Source: Notospermus geniculatus (Eukaryota; Nemertea; Pilidiophora; Heteronemertea; Lineidae). From it: DNA of 64,000 bases. Every line of letters starts with the position of its first letter. Position 1 is the first letter of the stretch. Shown here piece by piece: positions 41,834 to 53,632 of this stretch. The notes under the pieces are model-generated. The model saw only the letters and a list, made by a program, of their open reading frames with translations. It searched no databases and was not told where the DNA came from. The stretch is taken from assembly GCA_002633025.1 (NCBI GenBank), contig NMRB01000098.1, positions 536,663 to 600,662 of the forward strand, read 5' to 3'. Made by a program: the position numbers and the translations under genes.

Positions 41834-44104
41834 ATGGCATCCACTGCGGCGAGTTCCGAAGTTCATGAAGTTTTGGAATCAGAAATTCTTAAAAAGTTCA
41901 AGCTTTCGTCGCTCACTACCCATCAAAAAGAAGCAATTGATGCACTTGCATCAGGGAACGACGTTTTTGTATCCACAAAGACCGGGAGCGGGAAGTCGTT
42001 GATGTTTCAATGCGCTCCACTTGTGCACAGATTCAGGCAGCACAGGCAGGACAGTGCATGCAGTGTGGACAATGCATATGATGATGATGCAAGCAGTAGG
42101 CCTAGTGAGGTCGAGGACGATGATTCTGTTGTTGTGGTGATAGCTCCTCTGCTGGCTATCATGCAAGAGCATTGTGAAAGACTGAATTCTCTGGGGTTTA
42201 AGGCCACTTATGTGGGGAAGGACTTGTCAGAGAACCCTGATATCAAACGTGGATTGTACCAGTTCGTCTATGGGCGCCCAGAAGATATTGTTGGTAAACA
42301 GGAGTGGAGGGATGCTATTCATGGAATGTCACAAAAGCTTGCTTGTTATGTTGTGGATGAGGCTCATTCTGTGGTAAATTGGTGAGTTAATGTTTTTTTC
42401 AAAGTAGGCCGAGGCCTGTTCATTAATTACGCTAGGCCAGGGCCTGTGACTGTGCAGGCTACATCATGGAGGTATAAAATAAGACTTATTTTATACCTCC
42501 ATGGCTACATGTAGATCTTTGCTATAGCTGGTCCAATTGAAGTTGAATGTGGCAGAGCCACACAGGCCTTGGCCTAGCTACACCACACTTACACTTGCAA
42601 CACATGAACAAAATGCGGTAGTTCACACCCACTAGGCATGCAGAAGTGTAATTTTATATGACACGAGAACAATGAAGAAGAGTGGAAAAAACCTCTCTGA
42701 CAAGTTGGCTTACGCCTACATGTATCATGTCTAGAATATTGGCTAACATTGCCTAATTGCTCCAAGTCCAACCAAGGGTTGACCCCGTTACTGTAACTGA
42801 CATGACTGAGAAGGCAAGCTACTTTTAAATCCAGTCGGTGATTTGAATGCTTTCTTTTTATAAACACTCACAATTTTTTTTCTTTTGCTTACAGGGGTGA
42901 GTCGCAGCAATCCGAAGATGCATTTAGAGAGTGGTTTAGCCGTATTGGGGAACTGCGGTCGTTATCAACTGGGACTCCTCTGATTGCTCTAACTGCCACG
43001 GCCAGTACAGCCAAGAGGAGAAAGATCATGAAAAGCCTGGGAATGCCACCAATGAAAACAAAAGAAATACTTGACAGTCCTGATCGGCCCAACATTAAAC
43101 TGTCAGTGCTGAAAGTTAAGCCCAGCACATCACTGAAGATTGTGTTTGGATGGTTACTTTCGAATGTGCAGGCAGACTTTCCAAGACACGTGATTTTCTG
43201 TCGGAAAAGGGAGGAGTGTAGCCAGCTGTATGAACTGTTTCTTAGGGAAAAGAAAGGTGCATATGTTGAAATGTATCATTCGAAAACACCCGATCATATC
43301 AAGGAAGACATAAGGGAAGATATGAAAAATCCTGAAGGGAAAGTTCGGATTCTGTTTTGTACGAATGCTGCGGGCATGGGAGTAAACTTCTGTGGTGTCA
43401 ATGAAGTGATGAACTATGGCCCCCCCAGAGAATTAGACACCCTATTGCAGCAGATGGGTCGTGCAGGTCGGGATGGTACACAGGCCCATCATCTGATGGT
43501 GTACCATGGCCGACAGCTGCGCAAAGTTGAAGACGCTTTGCAAAAGTATTTGAAGTCAGAATCCTCTTGTCGACGAGAACTGTTGATGAGTGGTTACGGC
43601 ACAGCAGTGGCAGATGGTACCTTAAAGAAACACTTGTGCTGTGATGAGTGCTCTGCCAGCTGTGAGTGTGAATCCTGTAGCATGGTCGTGGAGGATGACG
43701 ATGGTGATAAACACATTCACCCCCTTGTGAAGCATTTTAATTGTAGTGAGGAGGATGAGGATGACATTTCAGTGACAGTTTATCGAAAAAGCACAAAATC
43801 GCAGCAGACTCAGCTACATAGTTTACTTGTGGATTATCGTGATTCATTGTTGTCAAAGGATGTGCATGGTTCTGTGGTATCAGATGATTTGCAACATGGG
43901 TTTTCCCTCACTTTGATCGATCAGATCATCAATAAATGTGACAATTTGAACACCGTGAATGATATCATACATTTGACTGACATTATGTCCACCAAACAGG
44001 CTCAGGTTGTTGTTGATCTGCTATCGTTAGTGTTTCCAGGTAGCATGTACCATATGGATGAATCAACAGACAGTGATCTTGATGATGATTTCTTAGTTGA
44101 ATGA
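41834..44104 (+). CDS. RecQ-like SF2 DNA helicase, unit 2, 2 exons, 585 aa, intact
   Basis: Exons 41834-42381 and 42895-44104, with GTGAGT donor, ACAG acceptor and phase 2, give 585 aa without stops. Helicase motifs are in order: Walker A TKTGSGKS (residues 48-55), DEAH (175-178) in VVDEAHSVVNWGESQQ, motif III LTATAS (215-220), ATP/DNA-binding motif VI QQMGRAGRDG (368-377), then a Cys-rich zinc-site-like segment (LCCDECSASCECESCS) as in RecQ proteins. The C-terminus is acidic with no HRDC domain, and an inserted DDDASSRPSEVEDDD loop lies between motifs I and II. Predicted role is ATP-driven 3'-5' unwinding in the nucleus. It is tail to tail with the DUF6589 gene, and the pair occurs twice. 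AATAAA follows at 44299. It could be a transposon-borne helicase rather than a host RecQ. Confidence 0.9.
42465..42502. mobile_element. 38-bp palindromic insertion with 8-bp target duplication, in helicase intron
   Basis: CATGGAGGTATAAAATAAG and its complement around one A. GGCTACAT flanks it at 42457-42464 and 42503-42510. The same intron in unit 1 (near 30632-30644, GCAGGCTACATGTCG) has a single GGCTACAT and no insert. Confidence 0.85.
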
Positions 44105-44298
44105 ATTTTATGCAAACCATGAATCTGGAGTCAGTATTTTCCAATAATCAGGTAATGGCTGGGCTCGAGAGTTAACACTTGATGTACATTTGTATTAGGC
44201 ATAAAAAATGTGTGTTGGATCCACTATCTGTAATACTGCCAGTACATTTTTGTAAAAAAGATGTCAGGGATTATCATAAATATAGCTTGGTTTCTATG

Positions 44299-44304
44299 AA
44301 TAAA
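44299..44304 (+). terminator. Poly(A) signal for the unit-2 helicase
   Basis: AATAAA 195 bp after the stop codon; the same site is present in unit 1 near 38749. Confidence 0.5.
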
Positions 44305-44632
44305 GCTGTTTTTCTTTTTCACCACTTGTGTGAACTGAGGTGACCCTATGGACAAGAAGACCCAAACCAGCAAGAACTATTAGCCAAGAGTCTTCTGCAA
44401 TATTTATGGAAGATGTACTACATGCACCGCTTATGAAAGTGGAGATCCTCTTCTCGGTGTACAGGAAAGATGATTTCAGGTCAAAAGTTATAACTTTATG
44501 TGGAAAACCATCCTTTCGGCATCCTTTCATGATCAACTCGGTTAATCCCAGCCACTTGACGCGTGATTTAATTTCAGTATAAGTGTCCAAGACAAAGGAC
44601 TGCAACATAAAACTAGAGTGATATTCCTGGAT

Positions 44633-44638
44633 TTTATT
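44633..44638 (-). terminator. Poly(A) signal for the unit-2 DUF6589 gene
   Basis: AATAAA on the minus strand about 135 bp past the stop at 44774. The two convergent genes thus end about 0.3 kb apart by their signals, without overlap. Confidence 0.5.
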
Positions 44639-44773
44639 ACATTATTAAGATTCCCTGCCTGAAAATTAAAATACAAGATTTATCATGTTTATCACAACAT
44701 GCATGGTATAACATTTGAAAGTCAAGCTCCTTGTTGATGTTAGTTGTCAAGTGCAGACAACAGTCCTTAACAA

Positions 44774-47700
44774 TTAGTCTGCCACATATGGTAAAACCAT
44801 TTCGTCCCTCTGTTTGGTTAACCATCGATGCAGGTTGTTTACCTGGATTCTCTTGAAAGGATCAACAAAACCAATGAATGTCTCGATATCCCTGCCTGGG
44901 GATAAGGTATAAAACCCAGTCTGCTTTAGTTCGTCAACTAGCCGGTTGATGTCCTCAGCTTTGCTCACTTCGGTTTTCTTGCCACTCCTAGTATGTGATC
45001 CAGACTGACTCTGCAGATTGTCAACCAGTCTCTCAAGAGACTGAAGAGTTCTTATTGCTGTTCTGGCTGTTTCAAAGTTAACGTTTGCTCCAGATGCTTT
45101 AAGACACTCTTTAAGGGCCTTAACCTGCATTTCGCACAAGTTGTCGTTGGGAATGTTTTTCCCAGCACCGCCTTTGGTGTTCACACAAACGTTCCACTTG
45201 TATTCAAAGGCCTCGCGAGGGGTGAGGATGGCTTTCTCCAAGGCCAGCATACGAAACATCCACATACGATATTTGGTATGTCCCCCCACATCATACAAAA
45301 GAAGTTCGAATTTTGCATTGCGGAAAAGTCGGTTGGCATCACCCATTTTATAGGCATCACTGGTGTCCAGTAAAATGAGAGAAATCTTCATCAGAGATGC
45401 AAAAATTTCTGCTAACTTGTCGTCGCTATGTGCCATTTCAGGAACCTCGACTTCTAACTGAATATCATGCACTTCTCTCAGGTGGCGCTTGATCCACCCA
45501 CGGTGCTTGAACACACGATCACAGTGTGGGCAGTGGTACATCTCATCCTCCTCCTTTAAGTCCTCAATATGTCTGGCTGCATTCATTCGGTCATTAACCC
45601 CATCATGGATGAGCAGCACAGCATCTCGTCCGATATCTGCTAACTTGATGTACCTGGAAACAGAACATGAACAAGTCAAGATATAGGCCTATTTGAAGTT
45701 CAAAATTGGTGAGAAAATAACATAGATGCATAAAACATTGTGTCATAGATAAATAGAGTTAATCGATGATTTCAAGTGAAATTCAGAACTGAGAAGGCAT
45801 TTATTAAGATCATTGAAACCAGATTTGTACTGATGTATGCATGGATGTCACAACTTTTAATTTTAGTCATAGCTTACTTCTGCAAAATTGCCCTAGCTTG
45901 GGTAAGTATCCATTCATTCTGCATGCCAACAGTAGTCAGAGAATGAGGTAAAGGCTTGTTTCTGATGGGTGGGGCTTCAGGGGTGTCCATCCCAAAGTGG
46001 TCCAGTGCACAGGTTACTACACAGGCTTTAAGCACATCAATCAAAAAAGTGAAATGTGGTCTGTAATAAAGAAAAAGCAAAAATTAAAAAGATCCCAGAA
46101 ATAACATTCCAAAATTCCACAAACAATAGGAAATACATGTAGCAGACATAAGGAAACACAAGATCTAATAGTTCCACCCTTTACATTCTTGGGCAGGAAA
46201 CTGAACACTTACAGCCCATGCCCCCCCCAAAATGATGGGGCAGCAGTATCCTGCCCTGACAAGAATTCCCTTGGTACATGTATGTCAAGATGGATAACAG
46301 ACATGACAAAGTGACCATGAATGGACGTGCATCCCATGTAGGTGGAGTGATTTTCCAGCCATTCAACCGCAGTAAATTTCTGGTTCAGTATTAACTTCGA
46401 TAACAACAACAGACTTATTTTAAGGCAGAAATCCACTGTTGTGTGTAAAAAATTACCTGAATGTTTTGACCACAGCATCTGGACCATGCACATCCCGTCT
46501 ATTGATCAAGTTCCGTAACTGATACAAAGTACCTCGATCATTTCCCGATGCCTCCTTATAGAATGTCTGATAGATAAACTGAAACAAGAAAAAAGAGATG
46601 TCCTCAATAAATGCATGAAAGAATGCAGAAAAAGGTGCACTTGAGATATTTCTATTTATTTCTTGCCTGCAGCTGCTCCGGTTGAAACACATGTTCTGCA
46701 TCACTCTCAGACTCAGTATATTAAAAGTTCAACAAATGCCATACATGTAAGATCCAAGGACAGTGCAGGGTTACAATTACAAGATGGTGCAAAGATACAG
46801 TAAACTCTGTATAGGTTGGCACTGTTTACGTTAGGGAAACACTTTGCTTGGCTCCCAAAGTGTCTATGTACTTGTATGCAGACTTGACTGTACATGCATT
46901 TAAGGTTAGTAATTAATTATAACTGAATAATTTTCATGCTTGATCAACAAATGAGAATTCATTTATGTGCAGGTGCACGATTAGTTAATGAAGGAGGATG
47001 AAATGTTAGGAAAGGAATAAAACATCAGGCAACAAAAAAAGAGGGAGCTGAAAATGTGAAGAAAGCGGCAGAGAACAAAATGCAAATGATCAACAGACGG
47101 TTTTTAGTTTTTTTAACTGTAATGTTGGGATAACTTGGAACAAAGAAGAACTGAACATGAACAGTCAACATGGAGTTAATTAAGTTACCAATGTTAGGTT
47201 CATTAAGCGATGCAGTCCCTCTGGTCTGTGGACAATGCCACCAAGCCTTTCATACACTGTTTGGCCATTTAGCATTGCCTTCTGGGCACTGTACGCCCTT
47301 TCGTTTGTCAAGACATCTCCACCAAAGACAATTTTTTCAATGGCCTCGGGAGGATCACTGACTGTGTGAGGCACGAAGTTTTCGTGAATCCAGAGAAGAA
47401 TGTCAATCATGTCTTCACTTTTATTTTCGGACTTGTCAAGCAAGTCAAGAATGACAAACTCGCTTTTCTCTTTCAATTCATTCGTGAACGGGTGCTCAAT
47501 CATTCGTGGAAACGCTTCCTTGTACGCTGACAAAAATGGCAAATTATCTAAGAGCATCCAAGCAATGTGATGACAGAAATTGTCATCCAGCTCCTGGCAG
47601 TCTTCTTGACTCGGCAAAAATTCAACAGTGTCTAAAGTTCTAATGTCTCTTTTCGATGCATTATCTGGAAGTATGGGGTGTGTGATGCGTTTCTTCAATC

Positions 47701-49928
47701 CCAGATTCAGAAACCAGTGCAGACTTTTCCTTTGTCGAGAAGCAGTCATATAGGTAGGGTTTACTGTGACATCACAGTTGTCTGAGATGATATCATATGT
47801 GCAATGCAGGGGCGAGTCTGAGATGAAGATGCTGCTATCACCTGGGCACAACTCTGTAGGGAAGTGGTTACAAGACTTGCCGACTGTTGTAGCCGATGTG
47901 CTGCATGAGTACACTGGGACAGTGTTGTACGGGTAGTGGCATTTGAGGGAAGACACAAATGAGGGTGCGGGTGAGGTTTCAGACAAGAGTAGCTCTTCAC
48001 CCTGGCACAAATCTAGCTTGACATTGTGGTACTGGTACAAACCTTTTTGAAATCCTCCATCCTATGTAAAACTGCTGAAGACAGAACCCCTCTCCGATCA
48101 GTGAACATCTGGACCATGCTTGCGATCCAACGTCCCTCAATCCCTTTCCTGGTTGACCCAATCATTTTTTCCACATTAAGAGAGTGTGCTTCGGCTATCT
48201 GGCGTTTCTTCTTCAGGAGAGCACTCGTACCAACGGAAGAACCTACCCTCTGCATCAGATTGATGGTCTACATAGCAAGAAAATAGCATTAGTACAACTG
48301 ACTGATACCAGATACTGACTGAGTGATACTCATGTGAATGTGATGGCACAAGGCCAAAATGGGGGCAAGTCCAATCAGCTTCTTGCCCATGAGGACAACA
48401 GACCAAGGCTGATAGCAGATAAATTTCATGACGTAGGAATACTCACCTTCTGTCGCTCCACCATGGTCAAGGGCAAGGCCAGCAATATAGCCCAACCGAC
48501 AAAGGTCCTTATTCCTGGTTTTCAGCAACACTGCTGTCCCAAAGCACGAGCTTGGAGAATGCTCAATGCTCCTTGCCGGTTATGGCTTTTATTGTGGCAT
48601 CTAACAGGGGGCTCTTCGCTTGCATTTCCTCCTCCATCTCCTTGAATTTAAAATTCATCAACTCCTCTGGGTCAGTCTGGCGCAGAATTGAAGATGTTGT
48701 ATGTCCACTGATGTTGCTACACTATCCCGATGTAGGTCATTCAACAGTAACCTTTGCAGATGTGGCTTCAATTCCTCACATGAGTAAACTGCATGAGCAA
48801 TGCTGCGATTCTCCCTCCGATTCACTATTGCCTGGCATAACTTATGCAAGTGTGGTTTCACAGTCACCGTCTTCGGCTTAGTGGGGTATTCGATGGTTAT
48901 CTGCAAGACAAGATGATTGTTGAGGGCTAGCCTGTAAGCCATGTATTTCATTCAATTTGACATGGTACATTTCTATCAGTGTGTACACGCACATAGTTTA
49001 CTGTGAAGTTAATTGCCACTGACATTTTCTTTCTGTAATGTCACTCTACAAGCCTAAAAATACAAATACTCTAGGCCTCAGTAAACATAACTTCTGTCTC
49101 CAAAAATTAAAAGTATGCCTACCTTTATAACTCGTGGCTTGTCCGCAATTTCTACTGCATCCGTTGAAGGCAGTTCATCCGCACAAGCTACCAGCAGGCC
49201 TAGGCCTAGGCCTAAATCGTTCTCACCCTCCTCCTCCTCATCAACATCATCACCACAATGCAACAGACCAAACTTGTTTGTTGATGTGTCAAGGCGTTTC
49301 CTCCCAGGAGTACGTACTTCTGCATGACTGGCAGGGGACAGGATCAGCTTTCTCTTGGGCCTTCCGGCAGTGATATTCGCATCCGGTGGAGTAGCCACTG
49401 GTTTGAAGCGCTTGCTGGGGGGCAGAGATGGCGGGGTCCTGGTACTGACATGCTGCGATGGAGTTCTTGGCAAAGTCCTACTGTCACTAGGCCTAGTAGT
49501 AGTGTCAGTGCCCAACTGTGCATGACGATGCCAGGCATGGCCATGATGGGCAGAGGGAGGAGCAGCATGAGCATGATGAGCAAGGCAACCTGTCAGACTC
49601 ACACTTTTAGGCAACCCTCTCGACACTGAGAGGGTTCTCAGACCAGGTTTCAAGGTGTAGCGTTCCTTTAGTTTGCTATAAATGTCTTGCTCTCCTCAAT
49701 TAGCTTCTGCTGGCGAGTTTTTATTTCGTTGTCCAATTTCAGCAGTTTGTTGATAGAATTGAAATCTGCACGGCAGATGATCTCACTGCTGCGATCACTC
49801 TGAACCGGTTTTCTGCCTTCAAGGCACTCCAAAATCGGTAGTATTTGGTGAGCACTGCTCGAAAATATGTTCGGCCGATCTCGAGGAGGTACTTCTGTAT
49901 CACAAACCCGACACAACTTCGTCGACAT
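44774..49928 (-). pseudogene. C2H2 zinc-finger/DUF6589 protein gene, unit 2, multi-exon, frame broken
   Basis: Read on the minus strand from an ATG at 49928: a Cys-bearing N-terminus (LCRVCDTEV...), a Ser/Pro-rich linker to the donor at 49123, exon 48900-48447 (ITIEYPTKPKTVTV..., LLKTRNKDLCRLGYIAGLAL), and exon about 48267-47189 (FGGDVLTNERAYSAQKAML, YERLGGIVHRPEGLHRLM). Exons 46578-46457 (GTLYQLRNLINRRDV), 46060-45878 and 45653-44774 follow; the last carries a C2H2 finger (CPHCDRVF...HLREVH) and the GGAGKNIPNDNLCEMQ block. These blocks match my memory of the DUF6589 family, common in invertebrates and fungi and often called transposon-related; its biochemical function is not established. Breaks: near 49,670, a 7-bp tandem duplication at 48558-48571, and near 48,045. 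The last four junctions are in phase. Confidence 0.75.
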
Positions 49929-50071
49929 TGGGAAAAATAGGTCTAAATCGGATCCAAAAAGCCCAGGTCATGAGATGATCTGCTGATCAGCCATAACCGC
50001 ATTCGACTACTTCCTCGGGCCTTCCACGGGCCAGCGCCGGAAGGAACAAGCTGAGCGTGCGCACAACAGCC

Positions 50072-50176
50072 AGTAATCGAACGCTGTCGTGTTAGACACG
50101 AGAAACATGTGCTGTGGTTGGCTGAATATCCGCCATGACACATTACTCGTGTCTAACACGACAGCGTTCGATTACT
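50072..50176. repeat. Hairpin with perfect 31-bp arms
   Basis: Arms 50072-50102 and 50146-50176 (AGTAATCGAACGCTGTCGTG... / ...CACGACAGCGTTCGATTACT) around 43 bp. Lies just upstream of the DUF6589 start region and could be a MITE. Confidence 0.85.
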
Positions 50177-50757
50177 TTTGCACGCCGATGTACACTGATG
50201 TATGCGAGGGCTGTGTGCATCTCATGATCGGAAGTGACATCCTCCTTTGCATCCTGGGAAGGATCCATGAGAAGCCCACCTCGGCGGGTACACGCTGGTG
50301 ACTCAGATTTTATCGTACGCTATGCACCTACTTCCGGTATAGCAGACGAATTTTTTGAAGTACTTGAAAATGACATTTTTAGTACCTTTAGAGATCTGAA
50401 CCACCCTGCCCCTATCACACACGCAATGAACTCGGAATGTTGTTCAACTACAGTTTTTGTGAATAATGGAGCCATATTGATCTACGCGGCGAAAGTGCAT
50501 AGGAAAAGTAGGTTTCGACTACAGAAATAGGATTTCTTTCCTTCCAAGGATTCTTAGAAGAATAGTTATCGGACAAATTTATAGTCCAACATATTGTTCA
50601 TCTACGCTCTGAATGATTTTGATGTAAAGCCCATACATTTCTGGAAAATCGCATTTTTGAAAAAGTTACCGTACGCCATTCACACAGCTGGGTGTTCTTG
50701 TACCGTATGCATGCACCTAACATTTGGCATCTGGTGCAAATTGGCTTCACATAAAAA

Positions 50758-51240
50758 TCATGCCTCGCCGTTTTGTCTGAGGGGTACATTTGTCATGCTC
50801 CTTGAATATGTCATTCTCAATTGTTCTGCAGATACAGAAAAAAATCGTGTACCATCTATTTCGACTCGTACACATTTGTCGCACTTTCTATGCTTGACTC
50901 CATGGTGATGGTCGACATGGTCCTCAAAGCTGGACTTGTTATAGAACCACTTGTCACAGACAAGGCATTGCCTTCCCCTCCAACGGTCGTGCTTGGCCAC
51001 CTGATGACTTCTGAGACTTGTTTTCGCTAAAAGAAGGCCACACACCTCACACAATAGGGAGGTTTCGCAAGCGTCCGGTTAGGCCCTACGACGACGTTTA
51101 TCTATTGTGTAGGTATACCCAAACAATAGATAAACGTCGTCGTATGGCCTAACCGGGCGCTTGCGAAACCTCCCTGTTGACTTCTGGACACTAGGCGCCT
51201 CCTCTTTCACAGTAGGAGCTATATGCGCAGTAACAGCTTG
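50758..51240 (-). pseudogene. C2H2 zinc-finger exon split by a hairpin MITE
   Basis: The minus-strand frame from about 51054 to 50758 has CEVCGLLLAKTSLRSHQVAKH and CLVCDKWFYNKSSFEDHVDHHH (two C2H2 fingers, the second with HHH spacing) and a further CDKC half finger. On the other side of the hairpin (51175-51240) the minus strand stays open (QAVTAHIAPTVKEEAPSVQ) after a TTTTAG acceptor, so the MITE appears to have landed inside the exon. Zinc-finger DNA-binding is the likely original role; partners unknown. It lies within a TIR element and could be carried cargo or host sequence. Confidence 0.6.
51052..51179. mobile_element. Hairpin MITE with ~58-bp arms (GGGAGGTTTCGCAAGCG termini)
   Basis: GGGAGGTTTCGCAAGCG...GACGACGTTTATCTATTGT is mirrored by ACAATAGATAAACGTCGTCG...CGCTTGCGAAACCTCCC around about 12 bp. 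The arms are almost identical, so it is probably recent. No clear target duplication. Confidence 0.85.
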
Positions 51241-51777
51241 GCTAAAAATGACCAAAAAAGAAAAACAATGTTAAGGGTTAAGAAAAGTGGCTCGAAATCT
51301 CGAATTTTTGTATCTGACTAACTGCACACAAAATTGAGAAAATAAGGCTCGGAGGCCCTTCTTCTGATGCTTCCCGAGGAGCCCCGAGACTTTTTCTCAA
51401 TTTTGTTTGCGGTTAGTCACAATTTTTTGCGTCAAAAATTTCGAGTCACTTTGCATAACCCTTAAGAATACACCACAACTGTTGTCTCTGAAGTTAATGT
51501 CACAAAGGCTAACTGCAGTTTATGGGACACCCCTTTTACTCCAGCAGGTCATCTGGCATGTCTGGTTCAGCTTACAATGACATCTAATCAGATTGATATA
51601 CATGTAGTTTTGAACGAAAATCAGCACGGTATTGCCTTATTTGCAATTTGAGGTGCATGGCGTATGGTTGAAAAGGTGCATTGCGTACGGTGAATTTGCA
51701 AAATCGGCGTGTTTTCAACATTTACAAGGTGAATTTCCCACAGCTCTAATATGAATAATGTAAATAACGTACAGTCT

Positions 51778-52818
51778 TGTTCGTATTAATATCAACACCT
51801 ACTATCTCAAATATCTCATAAACCACCAAACCAATTGAAATGCAGTTTTCTGCATAAGGTCGGAAATCTTGTTGACTACAACTGGGCATCAGTGTTTTTG
51901 CGCAAGATTCACTTCTTCATTGCGTAATCTGTCATTGAAAAAAGGTCCAAAAACAAACTTTTTTGTTTCTGGATTTTTCACCAAAATTCCTTGGCCAGAA
52001 TGAAGTTATGCCAAAATAAAGGTGATTTAGCAAGTTACTGTCAAAATACGTCGTTTAGTTTTTGAGAAATTGACGTTTTTGTAAAGCTATATCAACACCA
52101 CTTGTGTTCCACTACCAACAACTTATGAGACGGCCCCTACATAATAATGCAAACCATACACCATGCATGGGTCACTGTATAGGCAGAGATAAATGTTGTG
52201 ACCTGTACTGGTTATTCATGACATTGTATTGCAAAAAGTAACAGGCATTGAGAAAGAACTTAGTAGCCTTTGTCATCTTTGTTTGAAGTTAACCAGTGCA
52301 TGAATTGGTCACTAAAGCCTCCACACACTTGAAAAATTACTATGTAACACTTTTGCCACATAGGACTCAGCGCTGTTCTATAGATCTATGGATTTTGTAT
52401 GCACTGACGGCCTACACAAGGGACATGAAGTATGGTTTGCATTATTATGTAGGGACCGTCTCATAAGTTGTTGGCAGTGGAAGACAAGTGGTGTTGATAT
52501 AGCTTTACAAAAACGTCAATTTTTCAAAAACTAAATGGCCGATTTTGACAGTAACTTGCTAAATCACCTTTATTTTGGGTTAACTTCATTCTAGCAAAGG
52601 AATTTTGGTGAAAAATCCAGAAACAAAAAAGTTTTTTTTGGACCTTTTTTCAACGACAGATTACGCAATGAAGAAGTGAATCTTGTGCAAAAACATTGAT
52701 GCCCAGTTGTAGTCAACAAGATTTCTGACTTTAGGCAGAAAACCACATTTAAATTGGTTTGATGGTTTATGAGATATTTGAGATAATCGGTGTTGATATT
52801 AATACGAACAAGACTGTA
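51778..52818. mobile_element. Large foldback element, ~380-bp arms
   Basis: TCTTGTTCGTATTAATATCA at 51776 is mirrored by TGATATTAATACGAACAAGA near 52812. Similarity continues inward to GGCCCCTACATAATAATGC (52133) and its complement (near 52437-52456), leaving a loop of about 280 bp. Arms differ by scattered substitutions. No ORF of note. Confidence 0.85.
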
Positions 52819-53632
52819 CCTGGCTTCCATCGTAAACAAGAATCCTGCTCTAAAAGCCTTCCACTGTGATTGGTATGAGCAAAATGTTCGTCATATTGGC
52901 CTAACGCGTGCATTTTGGAAATTGGCATCAAAATTACGAAGTCACCATAGGTGACCAGCCATTCATCAAAACCACAATGCCTTATCTTTCATATAATATG
53001 TTTACTACATTCGGAAAAGGGGTTGGGACAGAATTATTCTCATTTTTGTGCCCAACAAATATATTCGTCTGCTATACCGGAAGTAGGTGCATAGCGTACG
53101 ATAAAATATGAGTCACCAGCGTGGGGTAGGGCTAGTCGCGCCTGGTCCGAGCAAGCCCCGATGACGCAGTTCCGGTGTAAACGAACGATGTAGAGCCTGT
53201 TCCGAGCTAGCTCGTGAAAGTAAACGAATGCGGTACATGTTTACACGGAACAGGAAGTAACCTACCGAAAGTGCGGTTGTGAAAACTTTTCTGATTGGAT
53301 GTCAAACTGGCTCTTCTCCCTATCGATGTTTCTCGTGTTTTAACGACAAATTATTATATTATTATATATTGTGATGACAGCAGTGGGGGTGAGTATAGTA
53401 AACGGCACAATCCGCTGCGAGTGGAATTTATGAGGGAAGGTCAAGGGTGAAGGGAGCGTAGTTCGAAGGGCGGAGTGACTGTAGGCCTTGATATGTCAAG
53501 ATGGAGGAAGAGCGCGGAACTGCTGTCATGTTAGACAGAAAACATGCTAAAATGTTTGGCATGTTAGGCCAAAATTACGACCGAAATGGCAGCCGCTTTG
53601 CCCTCAAGAAAATCGTGTACAACAACTCTTAA

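Larger units (their letters stand above)
50291..53123. mobile_element. 2.8-kb TIR element, termini CACGCTGGTGACTCA, 5-bp duplication GGGTA
   Basis: Left arm 50291-50347 (CACGCTGGTGACTCA, then ATTTTATCGTACGCTATGC...) is mirrored at about 53067-53123 with one or two mismatches. GGGTA is present at 50286-50290 and 53124-53128. Inside are a zinc-finger exon, a hairpin MITE and a large foldback, but no transposase. A 5-bp duplication with CAC-starting ends is seen in Transib/RAG-like elements, and CAC-starting ends also in CMC elements; superfamily is not decided. Confidence 0.72.

Noticed and set aside
44294-44608. 104-codon minus frame and overlapping plus frame between the convergent genes
   Set aside because: Lies in the 3' untranslated interval of both genes; the unit-1 copy has indels that are not multiples of three and there is no domain.
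46181-46493. Minus frames between two DUF6589 exons
   Set aside because: The flanking exons join directly in phase, so these frames are intronic.
41585-50176. Terminal inverted repeats for the helicase/DUF6589 module
   Set aside because: I compared the left limit (ACATCTTGCC...) with the right flank, including the 50072-50176 hairpin, and saw no match; the module ends remain undefined.
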